From positions 155,184,891 through 155,248,890 of the forward strand of contig NC_081407.1 of NCBI RefSeq assembly GCF_030272615.1: DNA of 64,000 bases, in the 5' to 3' direction. Source of the DNA: Cryptomeria japonica. Taxonomy: Eukaryota; Streptophyta; Pinopsida; Cupressales; Cupressaceae. The translations under genes and the position numbers were made by a program. Shown piece after piece: positions 35,001 to 47,274 of this stretch (position 1 is its first letter; each line of letters begins with the position of its first letter). The notes under the pieces are model-generated. The model did not search any database. It worked only from the letters and a program-made list of their open reading frames with translations, and had not been told where the DNA came from.

Positions 35001-36170
35001 TTGGTTAAAGAGTTGTGAATGTGGAATTTATTTACAGCCTATAACTTGCAATTGTGCAGCCTGATATAACAGTTCCAGGTGTGAACATTCTGCCAGCATG
35101 GCCTCCAGCGAATCCACCTTCAGAAATAGGAGTGGACAAACGCTCTGTGGACTACAATTTCTTATCAGGAACATCTATGTCATGCCCTTATGTCTCTGGA
35201 ATTGTTGCTCTTCTCAAGTCAATTCATCCACAATGGAGTCCTGCAGCCATCAGATCTGCCATCATGACAACTGGTACATTATTATGTTATCCATTCATTC
35301 TATCATATTTGTTGAAAGGTTTTAGTTTTACATAAGCACAAATATTCCAATCCCACCTTTGAGTATTCAATGCAATGAATACCAACTCTCTAAGTGGACA
35401 ACTTAAGACCACTACATTAAAGGAAATCATTACTCTGAACAATGAAGATAATATTATATACTATTATATTGCATTCAGTTAATTCTGATAATCATTTTCT
35501 AAATCCTATTATTTGCAGCATATGTCAGAGATACATCTTTTGACTTGATTAAAGCTGGAGGATCTGGAAAACCAGCAGACCCATTTGATTTTGGTGCAGG
35601 GCATGTAAATCCCAAACAAGCTATGAATCCTGGACTGGTATATGATGCAGGTCCAACAGATTATATAATGTTTCTCTGCAGTCTTGGCTACACCCAAAAA
35701 CAGATCAGAACCATTGTTTCTTCATCTAAATTAAATACCAGCTGCCCTGAAAAAAGTTCTGCCAGTGGTCTAAACTATCCTTCCATTACTGTGTCGAATC
35801 TGGAATCCACTCCCACAATCAAGAGGACCGTAACCAACGTTAGCCCAGATGATAATTGTGTATATATATAGCAATAGTCTCATGCCCACCTGGTGTGGAA
35901 GTGATTGTGAAGCCTAATATTCTAGTTTTCACGCCTTATGTAAGAAGTGCCTCTTTTTCAGTGACCCTAAAACCTGTGAAGCACTCTGATGGGGTCTATA
36001 ATTTTGGAACACTCATCTGGGCTAGTCCTGATCATCGTGTGCAAAGCCCCATTATAGTTCGCGTCAACAACTTAAATGACAAGTTTAGGGAAGCTAAGCA
36101 ATCTACTCGATCTGAGCAGCAAACTTCTTATCTCGAATCTAAAGACTATGGTGGTACGAGTGCAGTATGA
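32051..36170 (+). pseudogene. Subtilisin-like serine protease pseudogene 1 (nine exons)
   Basis: Inferred exons: 32051-32108, 32247-32338, 32449-32546, 32713-32865, 33336-33990, 34232-34465, 34556-34670, 35060-35273, 35519-36170. Exons 2-3 encode the I9 propeptide (VYIAYMGGNKFDQP). Exon 4 ends with the catalytic Asp (IGIIDSG). Exon 5 holds the His (HNGHGTHTAS) and oxyanion Asn (VISAGNDGP). Exon 6 resembles the protease-associated domain. Exon 8 holds the Ser ([12 protein letters not shown]). Exon 9 encodes the C-terminal fibronectin-like region. Disablements: the signal-peptide part of exon 1 is deleted and out of frame, exon 5 begins with a net frameshift (+1, then -2), and an extra TA in exon 9 (near 35866) shifts the frame. 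Plant subtilases of this type are secreted proteases; this copy should make no enzyme. Confidence 0.88.
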
Positions 36171-36379
36171 TTGATTTTCTCCATCCTCTTCAGACCACAA
36201 GGCACTTTCATACTTGTATTATCGGACAATATCTACTCTATTAAATTTCTTATCTTCACAGTTATTCTACCCAGCTTATTATCCGACAATATCTACTCTA
36301 TAAATTTTGGTCTCATTAAGGGAAAATCTCAAATAGGAAAACATTATGGAAGAAAACTGGTAACTATTCCTCATACTAT
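36171..36379. other. Short intergenic region between subtilase copies
   Basis: It contains a local direct repeat (GACAATATCTACTCTAT at about 36224 and 36283). No terminator or gene was recognised. Confidence 0.5.
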
Positions 36380-36520
36380 ACCCAAATAAGATAAAATAAG
36401 GATATAGCGGCCTTCAAGGGCACGAAACGTTTGTCCCCCACAATGTAATTCATCAGTTTTCCGTGGCATAATCATGAGCTACACCAAAGTTGGAAATAGT
36501 ACTGGTAATGTGCGCTGGCC

Positions 36521-36528
36521 TATTTAAG
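36521..36528 (+). promoter_or_regulatory. TATA-like box of subtilase copy 2
   Basis: TATTTAAG sits 41 bases before the start codon, within a region conserved with copy 1 (31966-31973). Confidence 0.5.
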
Positions 36529-36568
36529 TATTATTTCTTCACAAACTTTCCTCAAATTTTATACAGAC

Positions 36569-38441
36569 ATGGAAGTTTCCAAACGAAGTACACTTGTCAT
36601 ATTCATTCTGTTAATGTGCATACAGCCCATTGAGCCCAATCAAGAAGATGGAGATGATGTTCATGTAATTATATTATAGCCGTTTTTTCTAAATTTTAAA
36701 GTCTGTCTGTCTACAATTGTCTCAACTTACTAAAACCCATCTGATGATACTTATTTGGGTATATTTGTGTGCAGGTATATATAGCATACATGGGAGGAAA
36801 TAAATTTGATCAGCCCCATATCAGTAGTGAAATCCATTATCAGATTCTAACGTCTGTTCTTGGAAGGTGACGATTCTCTCCTTTGCATTGTAATATTGTT
36901 AAGATTATAATATAGTGTAGGATACAAATTGCCTGAATTTGAAATGTGATAACCAATGATGTGATCCAACAGCCACAAAGCTGCTGCAATGGCTTTGATC
37001 TACAGCTACAACAGTAGCTTCTCTGGATTTGCAGCAAAACTGAATGCAGCCCAGGCCAATACAATATCAAGTATTTTTCCACTTATTTCAATTATGCATG
37101 ATTAGAGGTTTAGAAGTTATTTACAATATGTTTGCCACCCTAACATACCATTTATTCTGATGTGATTAAGCTCTTATATCTGTGAAATTTCTTCATAAAT
37201 ATGTTTCTAATAATTGGAATTGGACTAGCCATGCAAGGTGTTTTCTCTATCTTCAAGAGTAGAGTGTTGAAGCTACATACAACACACAGTTGAAACTTCA
37301 TGGGACTGCCTTTGGATGGTCTAACAAGGATGCCTATACAGAAAACACACCACAGCGAAGAAGACCTAGTTATTGGTATCATAGACTCAGGTCAGAATTG
37401 TACCAGTTTTTTCATTTTTAAATGAACAGAGTGGAGTAGAACATACAACATAGAATGTATATAAAATATATGTTTTAGTATATACCCATATAAATATTCA
37501 TTCATTAATTAAAAACATGCATAGTCCAAACAGACAGTAAAATGTTTCAGTATATACGCATTTAAATATTCAATCATTAATTAAAAACATGTAGAACCCA
37601 AGAAGACAGTAAAATGAATACTTTATAAGATTAAATGGTAACAAAAATTGAAATTTAAATTGTAGGCATAGTTCTCAAATACTCTTTTTGATCATCATTT
37701 TGGTTTCATCACAAAACAATGTCAATCTATATCATGTTAGAAGAGAATTATGAGTTAAGAGAAACTTTGTTAATTATATTTGTAGGTATTTGGCCAGAAT
37801 CAGAAAGCTTTAAAGACAACACACTTCCTCCACCTCCTAGTAGTTGGAAGGGTGTGTGTCAGGAAGGAGAGCAATCCAGTAAGTCCACATGCAATAGAAA
37901 GCTAGTGGGTGCACGATGGTATGTCAAAGGTTATGAAGCAGCTAAGGGACCTCTAAATACTACTGAAGTTCCAGAATACCGATCAGCTAGAGATCACAAT
38001 GGGCATGGAACACACACAGCCTCTACAGCAGGTGGAAGTCAAGTAAGAAATGCAAGCTTTATGGGTTTAGGAAGAGGAATTGCTAGAGGAGGTGCCTCTC
38101 GAGCAAGGATTGCAATGTATAAGGTTTGTCGGTTAGGTGGTGACTGTAGTGAAGCTGATATCCTTGCTGCTTTCCATGATGCCATCAGTGATGGAGTAGA
38201 TGTGCTATCTATTTCCTTGGGCTCGGGAACACCTTTGCCTGACTATTTTGCTTCAAGTTTAGATATAGGCTCCTTCCATGCAATGGAAAAGGGTATTCCT
38301 GTAGTGATTTCAGCAGGAAATGATGGCCCTGACCCTGCTTCTGTTTCAAATACAGCTCCTTGGAGTATGTCTGTAGCAGCAAGCACTATGGACCGTAGCT
38401 TTCCAACATACATAATGCTTGGAAATAATATGAGTATCAAA
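36569..38441 (+). pseudogene. Subtilisin-like serine protease pseudogene 2 (first five exons)
   Basis: Exons: 36569-36664, 36775-36866, 36973-37070, 37238-37390, 37786-38441. Exon 1 keeps an N-terminal signal peptide (basic SKR, then a hydrophobic stretch VIFILLMCI), missing in copy 1. The propeptide, catalytic Asp and His and the oxyanion Asn are encoded. A TGA at 37291-37293 replaces the Trp codon of HSWDF. After exon 5 the sequence diverges from copy 1 at about 38464, where the poly(T) of a minus-strand LINE begins. The PA, catalytic Ser and C-terminal exons are absent from the visible sequence; they may lie in or beyond the assembly gap. The two copies are a tandem duplication offset by about 4.5 kb. 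Confidence 0.87.
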
Positions 38442-38463
38442 GTATCTATCATGCTCTTCAATT

Positions 38464-39406
38464 CTTTTTTTTTTTCAATAAAAGTGGATTATTCCATTAA
38501 ATTTTTTTATTAATATTTTTTTATTTTATTTTTTACACAGGATTCAAAGAGCATACCAGAGGAAAGAACCCTGGGAAGAAAACCTCTGGTCACAGCTCAT
38601 AAAATAAACCTATAGTATCTAGCAGATCAGTTTATGCACCCCGTGGAAAACCACATACAAAATGCGGTCACAACACATATAATATCAGTTTTACATAGAG
38701 CCCATATAATATTCAAATGTAGACTCCACAGTTTCTTTAAATGGAAGAAGACATAATTTTCCAAAGCCCTGTGCCAAAACCCATGAGCCAAAAACCTTCC
38801 TGCCAAAAAAGAAAGTATCAAAAAACCTTTGGAAAAACACTATTGTATCAAATACCATGAGCTCGAACACTCCTCCAGACAACGAACATGAATACTTGAA
38901 ATGAAAGGGGAAAGCGGGAATAATTATCATCATAAAATTTTACATCAACATTACTCAAAAAAATCACATAACTATTGCTGCAAACCTTCTCATACCCTAG
39001 AAGGAATTTCCTCAAAACCCACCTCTCGCTGATTAGCATTGCTATCAATGGATAAATTTGCCAAATAATCTGCAATCTTATTAACTTCTCTGTAACAATG
39101 GGATAACAAAAAAGATTCAAACAATTCTAATTTTTGTAAAATTAGATCAAGTATATACTGCAAATTTCAACAATTTGATTTCTTTTTCATAACACATTGA
39201 ATAATCACCATAGAATCACCTTCAATTATTAAGTCCTTAATTCCCAAAGAGATTGCCATATCCAATCCAAAAGACAAAGCATGAAATTCCGCATAATTGT
39301 TAGTTTTAAAACCAATAGCATGACACTTAGCTTGAATAAAATTTGCATTGTGATCATAAATTACCATGCCTACCCCAGCCGGCCCTGGGTTACCACGAGA
39401 GGCCCC
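38464..39406 (-). mobile_element. LINE 3' fragment with RNase H domain, minus strand
   Basis: Minus strand from the gap edge reads GASRGNPGPAGVGMVIYDHN, then TNNYAEFHALSFGLDMA and IIEGDSMVIIQ, then HCYREVNKIADYLANLSID: the RNase H domain at the C-terminus of many plant LINEs. Stops follow TRYLAN-like sequence near 38990. The 3' tail is the T11 run at 38465-38475 (plus strand), exactly where similarity to the subtilase intron ends. The 5' part is cut by the N gap. Confidence 0.85.
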
Positions 39407-39906
39407 NNNNNNNNNNNNNNNNNNNNNNNNNNNNNNNNNNNNNNNNNNNNNNNNNNNNNNNNNNNNNNNNNNNNNNNNNNNNNNNNNNNNNNNNNNNNNN
39501 NNNNNNNNNNNNNNNNNNNNNNNNNNNNNNNNNNNNNNNNNNNNNNNNNNNNNNNNNNNNNNNNNNNNNNNNNNNNNNNNNNNNNNNNNNNNNNNNNNNN
39601 NNNNNNNNNNNNNNNNNNNNNNNNNNNNNNNNNNNNNNNNNNNNNNNNNNNNNNNNNNNNNNNNNNNNNNNNNNNNNNNNNNNNNNNNNNNNNNNNNNNN
39701 NNNNNNNNNNNNNNNNNNNNNNNNNNNNNNNNNNNNNNNNNNNNNNNNNNNNNNNNNNNNNNNNNNNNNNNNNNNNNNNNNNNNNNNNNNNNNNNNNNNN
39801 NNNNNNNNNNNNNNNNNNNNNNNNNNNNNNNNNNNNNNNNNNNNNNNNNNNNNNNNNNNNNNNNNNNNNNNNNNNNNNNNNNNNNNNNNNNNNNNNNNNN
39901 NNNNNN
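39407..39906. other. Assembly gap (500 N)
   Basis: Exactly 500 unknown bases, a conventional scaffold-gap size, so the true distance is unknown. LINE sequence lies on the left and satellite on the right; their adjacency is not proven. Confidence 0.99.
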
Positions 39907-41884
39907 TGTCTTAAGGGGTCCTATGGTTTCCAAGACACCATATGACCCCTATGGACACCATATGACCCCTAACGACACCATAGGACCCCTTAAGACACCA
40001 AATCATGTCGTTAGGGGTCATATTGTGTCCTACGACCCTGTATGACATAATATGATCCCTAACGATATGATTTGGTGTCTTAAGGGGTCCTATGGTGTTG
40101 TTAGGGGTCATATGGTGTCCATAGGGGTCATATGGTGTCTTGGGACACCATAGGACCCCTTAAGACACCAATGACCCCTAGTGACACCATATTGGGTTGC
40201 TTTGGGTCATATTGTGTCGTTAGGAGTCATATTGTGTCTTAAGGGGTCCTATGGTGTCCCAAGACACTATATGACCCCTAACGACACCATAGGACCCCTT
40301 AAGACACCAAATCATGTCATTAGGGATCATATTGTGTCGTACGGGGTTGTAGGACACAATATGACCCCTAACAACATGATTTGGTGTCTTAAGGGGTCCT
40401 ATGGTGTCGTTAGGGGTCATATGGTGTCCATAGGGGTCATATGGTGTCTTGGGACACCATAGGACCCCTTAAGACACAATATGACCCCTTAGGACACAAT
40501 ATGACCCAAAGCGACCCAATATGGTGTCATTAGGGGTCATATGGTGTCCTAAGAGGTCATAAGGGTTCATGGGACACCATATGACCCCTAACGACACCAT
40601 CAGACCCCTTAAGACACCAAATCATGTCGTTAGGGGCCATATTGTGTCCTAAGGGGTCCTATGGTGTCCCAAGACACCATATGACCCCTAACGACACCAT
40701 AGGACCCCTTAAGACACCAAATCATGTCGTTAGGGGTCATATTGTGTCTTACGGGGTCGTAGGACACAATATGACTGCTAACAACACAATTTGGTGTCTT
40801 AAGAGGTCTTATGGTGTCACAAGACACCATATGATCCTTAATGACACCATAGGACCCCTTAAGACACCAAATCATAACATTAGGGGTCATGTTGTGTCTT
40901 ATGTCGTAGGACAAAATATGACCCCTAACGACATGATTTGGTGTCTTAAGGGGTCCAATGGTGTCGTTAGGGGTCATATGGTGTCCATAGGGGTCATATG
41001 GTGTCACATGAACCCTTATGACCTCTTAGGACACCATATGACCCCTAATGACACCATATTGGGTCGCTTTGGGTCATATGTGTCGTTAGGGTCATATTGT
41101 GTCTTAAGGGGTCCTATGGTGACCCCTAACAACACCATATGACCCCTAACGACACCATATGACCCCTTAAGACACCAAAGCATGTCGTTAGGGGTCATAT
41201 TGTGTCCTACGACCCTGTACGACACAATATGATCCCTAACGATATTATTTGGTGTCTTAAGGGGTCCTATGGTGTCATTAGGGGTCATATGGTGTCCATA
41301 GGGGTCATATTGGTGTCCCATGAACCCTTATGCACCTCTTAGGACACCATATGACCCCTAATGACACCATATTGGGTTGCTTTGGGTCATATTGTGTCGT
41401 TAGGGGTCATATTGTGTCTTAAGGGGTCCTATGGTGTCCCAAGACACTATATGACCCCTATGGACACCATATGACCCCTAACGACACCATAGGACCCCTT
41501 AAGACACCAAATCATGTTGTTAGGGATCATACTGTGTCATACGGGGTCGTAGGACACAATATGACCCCTAGCGACATGAATTTGGTGTCTTAAAGGGTCC
41601 TATGGTGTCGTTAGGGGTCATATGGTGTCCATAGGGGTCATATGGTGTCTTGGGACACATAGGACCCCCTTAAGACACAATATGACCCTTAGGACACAAT
41701 ATGACCCAAAGCGACCCAATATGGTGTTATTAGGGGTCCTATGGTGTCCTAAGAGGTCATAAGGGTTCATGGGACACCATATGACCCCTATGGACACCAT
41801 ATGACCCCTATGGACACCATATGACCCCTAACGACACATCAGACCCCTTAAGACACCAAATCATGTCGTTTAGGGGTCATATTG
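39907..41884. repeat. Satellite array with long inverted repeats
   Basis: Same 20-bp family as 895-3005 but with different variants: CCCCTAACGACACCATAGG and CCAAATCATGTCGTTAGGGG. The marker AAATCATGTCGTTAGGGG occurs at about 39995, 40309, 40616, 40716, 40867, 41172, 41508 and 41855, mostly 305-345 apart. Within each higher-order unit the two halves are inverted copies, with arms of about 70-78 bases and a short spacer, for example 39960-40038 against 40039-40118. Reading frames here are periodicity artefacts. Confidence 0.9.
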
Positions 41885-41957
41885 TCTCTCTCTCTCTCTC
41901 TCCCTCTCTCCCTCTCCTCTTCTCTCTCTCTATCTCTCTCTCTCCCTCTCTCTCCTC

Positions 41958-42005
<48 letters not shown>

Positions 42006-42272
42006 CTCTCTCTCTCTCTCTCTCTGTGTCTCTCTCTCCCTCTTTGTCTCTCTCTGTCTCTCTATCTCTCTCTCTCCCTCTCTCCCCTCTCCTCCTCTCT
42101 CTCTCTCTCTCTCTCTCTCCCTCTCTCCCTCTCCTCCTCCTCTCTCTCTATCTCTCTCTCTCTCTCTCTCTCCCTCTCCTCCTCCTCTCTCTCTCTCTCC
42201 CTCCCTCCCTCTCTCTCTCTCTCTCCTCTCTCCCCTCCTCTCTCTCTCTCCCCTCTCTCTCTCTCTCTCTCC

Positions 42273-42312
<40 letters not shown>
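41885..42312. repeat. CT-rich low-complexity block
   Basis: Pyrimidine tract beginning at the end of a satellite unit (GGGTCATATTGTCTCTC). It has long (CT)n runs at 41960-42000 and 42280-42312 and no coding content. Confidence 0.92.
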
Positions 42313-42313
<1 letters not shown>

Positions 42314-42329
42314 AAATATGACCAATAAA

Positions 42330-42525
42330 ATCCGATATCCGATTTAATCGGATATTGGATTTCTGCCATGTGGCAATTTAGTTCGTAAATGGCGGCAACG
42401 GGAATTTTTTTTGGGGACCACATATTTTTGTACTAAAATCCGATATTCGATAAAATCGGATATTGGATTTTATCGGATATCCGATAAAATCGGATATTGG
42501 ATTTTATCGGATATCCGATTTTGGT
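42330..42525. repeat. Left terminal array of ATCGGATATCCGAT-type palindromes
   Basis: The cluster 42436-42525 is almost wholly built of alternating ATCCGATATTCGATAAAATC and ATCGGATATTGGATTTT units. A shorter cluster lies at 42335-42362. The units are self-complementary, so the array can fold, and they resemble repeated binding sites at transposon ends. Confidence 0.8.
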
Positions 42526-42713
42526 ACTAAAAACAAAAAAAAAAAGGGTTTGTGGGCCATTCTGTTGATTCCAAGGGCTGATAGTTTGGGTCCTATGCTT
42601 TCTGTCAATGATCACGGGGTTGCAGACAACTAGAGACAAATTAGTGCTTTTGGAAGATTCTTAAAGTGAAAACTTACATTGTCAATCACGAAGGAGCATA
42701 TGTGTGGAGGGAA

Positions 42714-45546
42714 ATGGGGAGTAGTAGTCATAGAAAGTCTAAACACAAAAGAAAACTTTCAAATGACCAAGTTGAAGTGTATAGAGAAAGAGATAGAGAA
42801 TGTCATAGGAGGAGAAGACAAGGTATGTTAAATATTGCTAATGTTATTTCAGCTGAAGAGGAAATTGAAATTGAAAATGTGCCACAAGTTATTGAAAATG
42901 AAAATGTAGATTTTGAAAGTGAAAATATTGAAAATGTTGAAAGTGATAATGAAAATGCTCAACATGTGGAAAATGTGCCACAAGTTATTGAAAATGAAAA
43001 TGTAGATTTTGAAAGTGAAAATATTGAAAATTTTGAAAATGTTGAAAGTGATAATGAAAATGCTCAACATGTGGAAAATTTGGACATAGGAGGTGAAAAT
43101 GTGGAAAACTTTAACATTGAAGGTGGAATTGCCTCACCAAGTGAACCATATGTAACACCTAATTACTTTAGAAATGAAGACCCTCTCATGGATGAAAGAC
43201 AAATTCCAAATCCAAGACCTTCAAGAACCCCAAAATGGTTATTTGAAATCGATGAGAACATTATTGCGAATCTTGAAGGCAAGAGGTCAACAAGAACCGT
43301 TCGGTTGTGGGCTACAAAACTTTTCAACCAAAATTTTAGCAATAAGACATTGACCGAGCAATGCCAACTCTTTGATCAATTGCTAAAGATGATAAAGATG
43401 AGACCATTTCTAAACAAATTGAAGATTCGTATGAACAAGAAAATGGAGAGAAATTCTATTATTGCAAAAAATCTATTTGACACTCTCAATTCTATTGGAA
43501 AGAATACCAAAGAAAGAGATAAGAGAGCCGCTTGAAGAGTGATTACAACCTCCTTTGTAATCCATCAATTGAGGAAGGCTTGTCAAATGAGAAAAACTTG
43601 TGTTGATTTTAACATAAACCGTAAAACTTTGGATAGAGCACTTGCACGAAGACAAAGACTTGATGATCCACTTCAACAAGATACATGGGCATTTGGTGGG
43701 AGGCTTCCACGTGTTGATAGAAAGTTGACTGACAATGTGAAGGATGAGATTCAACAATTTTGGCACTCTAATTCTAGAGTGTCACCCAATGTAAAGGATG
43801 TTTTGAAATTAAGAATCGGCAACCAAGACTGCACACCGCATCCCAAACATTTCTTGGAATCAAGCCAAACAATGTTGTATAATTTTTTTTGTGAATTACA
43901 TCCAACTTTGCAAATATCACAAAGGGCCTTTGAATCTTTGAAACCATTTTATTGTGTTCCTCTTAAGATTCGCAATACCTGTTGTTGCAAGTACCATGTG
44001 GAGTTTTCAATGTACCATGAACTTTTATGTCATATTCGTTCTACGATGCATACTAATGAGATGTTGTAGGAGTGTGGTGCAATGTTATTTCCGAGATCAT
44101 CAAGAGACTTGCAAGATCTATTTTTATGCCCTAGAGATGATGGCTGCTATTTCTATAGAAATTATTGTTTGAATGAGAAGTGCTCAGAATGCAGTGGGTT
44201 GGCAAAGTTTGTTTCATGTTTTCATGAGGGCAGCGAACACGAGTTTGGAAATAATTATGTTGAGAAAAAAAGATACGAGATAGTGAAATATATTGTGAAG
44301 AGTGGAGGTGAAGGTTCTAGATGCGAATTAGTCTCAAGAGAAGTGAGTATTGCTGATTTTATTTTGGATTTTAAGGAAAATCTTTTCTACAAGTATGCAA
44401 GGCACACCCATAGGTCTCAGTGGTTGGATCAACAGTTCAGGATGTGTAAGAACTCTTTCCCGATTGGCACTATTGTATTGGTGGTTGATTTTGCAGAGAA
44501 CTATGCATTGCAACCACAGAATGAGGTACAGTCTCAGTACTACAATTCAGTCCAGATTGCTATTTTTGTTCACATTACATATAGACATGCTCCTGATAGT
44601 ACAAAAGAGGACAGGAAGATAATCAGGGAGTATCATTTTTATATGAGCGATGATAGATCACACTCATATTTGGTGTTTTTTTGAGGCGGGGCATGGGAAG
44701 GGAGAGCATGATGGAGCAGGTGCATGTTTGAAGAGAGCTCTAGTTAAGGAGCAATTGAGGATTTCAGGTGCAAATTTCTTTGATGCATGTTCTATTGTTG
44801 ATTGGTGTAGTTTAGCATTGTCACATGGAGGCACTCTTGATTCAGCAGTGAGCAGATTCTTTTGGTTGGTTGAGGAGGGAACAGTGGGAGATAGATTGGA
44901 TTGTCAAACAATTAAAGATTCTTCAAAGATGCATTCATTTCTCAGCTCAGATGCAAGTACATGGACCATTTGGACATGAGCGTTGGCTTGTTTTTGTCAG
45001 AGTTGTCTTCGGTGTGATTGGGATCAGTGTGAGTCAAGTGAGTGGGTTGATACGTGGGTTCCCCACTATCTAACTCCTTTATCTCAAACAATATCCTTGT
45101 CAAATGATGACATGGAAAGTTCACTTGAGTATGATCGTCTATCAGATCTTGTACAACCAGGACATGTTTTTGTAGTTGTTGCACTGCAAGGGAATGAAGA
45201 GAGATCAAATTATTGGTTGGCATGATGTGTACAGGGAAAACAAAAACTAACACAACCAGTGACAGATGATGATGGGTTCACATATCCTACAGGTTCAGTT
45301 GTTGTTGTGGGAACTTGGTTGCAAACATACATGATTAGAAAGAATGGCATACCTGCATTTGAAGACTATGAGAGACACAAAACCATTATAATGTATTCAC
45401 ACCTTATTATAGCTACAAATGTCAAGTTGTTGAAGAATCAAGCAAAACCGAAGACCAAAGAGCTATGGACAGTGACTACTGCTGATCATGAAGCAATACT
45501 GGATACTCTTAAACAAAGAGATGACCCTTTGGGCACACTTGAGTAG
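42714..45546 (+). pseudogene. DDE-transposase-like protein, about 940 codons, disrupted
   Basis: The ATG at 42714 (MGSSSHRKSKHKRK) is chosen because the frame upstream has no ATG. One frame continues to TAG 45544-45546 apart from TGA 43533, TAG 44067, TGA 44977, TGA 45223 and a slip in the T7 run at 44676-44682. Order: basic N-terminus (RERDRECHRRRRQ), acidic Asn/Glu repeats (about residues 50-125), helical region, Cys-rich segment (YCLNEKCSECSGL, KFVSC), then VLVVDFAENYALQPQNEVQ, SDDRSHSYLVF and FEAGHGKGEHDGAGACLKRA, which I take as catalytic blocks (Asp at 44487 and 44649/44652, Asp or Glu near 44704-44712). C-terminal part: Cys-rich CFCQSCLRCDW, then GHVFVVVALQGNEE...YWLA, faintly reminiscent of chromatin-reader folds. 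The family is inferred from motif pattern only. Confidence 0.65.
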
Positions 45547-47274
45547 TAGGTCTTTAATGGTGCCTTATTTTTTTATCATGCATTTCATTTCAAACAATGA
45601 TCATTAAACCTTAATGTTCAAGTTTGGTACGTGTATATTAAGGATGTGTTCAAAATGCAGGTCTATTGATGAACTTTTTTTTTTGGCAACATGGTTTTTG
45701 CATGCACATAGCGAGTACACTCGATATAATTGGAAGGGACGTATTTTTGCAACACGACTTATTATCATGCATTTGATGAGCTTTACAATTTTTGTTATTA
45801 GAGAACACTATTTGATAATTTTTTATGATATAATTATCGCATAACCTTTATGCTCATGAAGGTATTTTTTGATGATATACAATAGTATCACATTACGATT
45901 TTTGCATCAACATAGTGGGTTCTGTTGATATATTTTGAAGGGACATATTTTTATGGTATATGATCCCACCTTTTCATTTATTATCATGCATTTCAGTTGA
46001 AGTGATTATCATAAATCCGTTATGTTCATCCATGCATTTTATGTGTAGACTAACAATTCTTAAAAATACAGGTTCATGCTAGATCATTCGTTGTTGATGA
46101 GACCTTCTCTTGGTGATGGTACATATTCCTTTGTGCATTAATGAGATTAAATTGTGGGTCTTGTTGTATTTATTATCATGAAGATGATTCAAATGCATGT
46201 GGCCAGGACACATCTGCAGTGGATCAAATTGTCATGATAGATGATCTATTGAATCAAACATTTGACATTGATAGTCAGGTAAATAGGTTAATGTTGGGCC
46301 TTCAACATCGACACCTACTAGTCAAAGTGGTCATCGAACTTTCACTCAAGTAACCTTGTCTATTTTTATTCATTAATGGTTTATAAAATAAAGTCAGTTA
46401 GATTTTGGCAATTGAATAACATTGTTTCATTTTCAGATGCTGACATCAGATGCACCTAATATTCTCTCCACAATGGAGTATGGTGTTCTCTAGCAGTAGC
46501 ATCTTTGATGCTTTTGACAGTAGTATGAGTCAGATTAATAAATTTCTAATTTGATGCTTCCCATAGGGCTTTGCAACTTCAGATTGTGAGTGTGCCCCTG
46601 TTACAAATGAATTGTACTTTAATCGACATAGATGGTCTATGATGGCTTTTTTGTAAGACTATATGGTTTTATTACATATATTGTACTTTAATTGACATAT
46701 AACAATATCCAAGTGGTGGTTGGCATGATCTTGAATATGGTAAGTTGTATGCATCTTGAAGTTGAATATCATATGTTGTATACATCTTGAAGTTGAACTT
46801 TGATTAGACTTTGTCAGCATTTGATGAATCATAAATGTCATTTTGTTATTACTCTTGTGAATGTGAGGTGTAGGAATAAATATCAATTACTTTGAAAGTC
46901 ATCGATGGTTGTCCTCATATGATAACCACTAGATGGTTGTGCCTTATGAAGAAAAGCTGAACAGATAATAACTAATTGAGAACATCAATTCAAATCCATA
47001 ATCTAGAGGATACTAATAATAGATCTTTGTATATTTATTTTTTCTAATAATGAAACAGGTACAACTGTATTGAGATAAAATGAAGCTTTTCTCTCATATG
47101 AAGATGTCACATTGGCAAATTGGTCTTTATTATAATACACAAGACATAAGTAAAATCAAAATGCTCTCAGGGTACAGTTTTGGACTTGAACCATATTGCA
47201 TAAATCTCAAGGATTCAACTTGATTATCATTAAAGGTTTCTGATTGTTTACAAAATATCCCTTCATATCCCTTC
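45547..47274. other. Non-coding stretch after transposase-like gene
   Basis: AT-rich. Words such as TTATCATGCATTTCA recur at about 45570, 45763 and 45980. Short open frames (for example 46141-46353) match nothing I know; a decayed extra exon cannot be excluded. Confidence 0.45.

Noticed and set aside
39281-40045. Frames spanning the run of N
   Set aside because: Unknown bases cannot support a coding call; the flanks are a LINE fragment and satellite.
40181-41321. Frames of 66-172 codons within the satellite (MTPNDTIGPLKTPN-like repeats)
   Set aside because: The 20-bp unit keeps frames open in 60-base periods on both strands; a by-product of the repeat.
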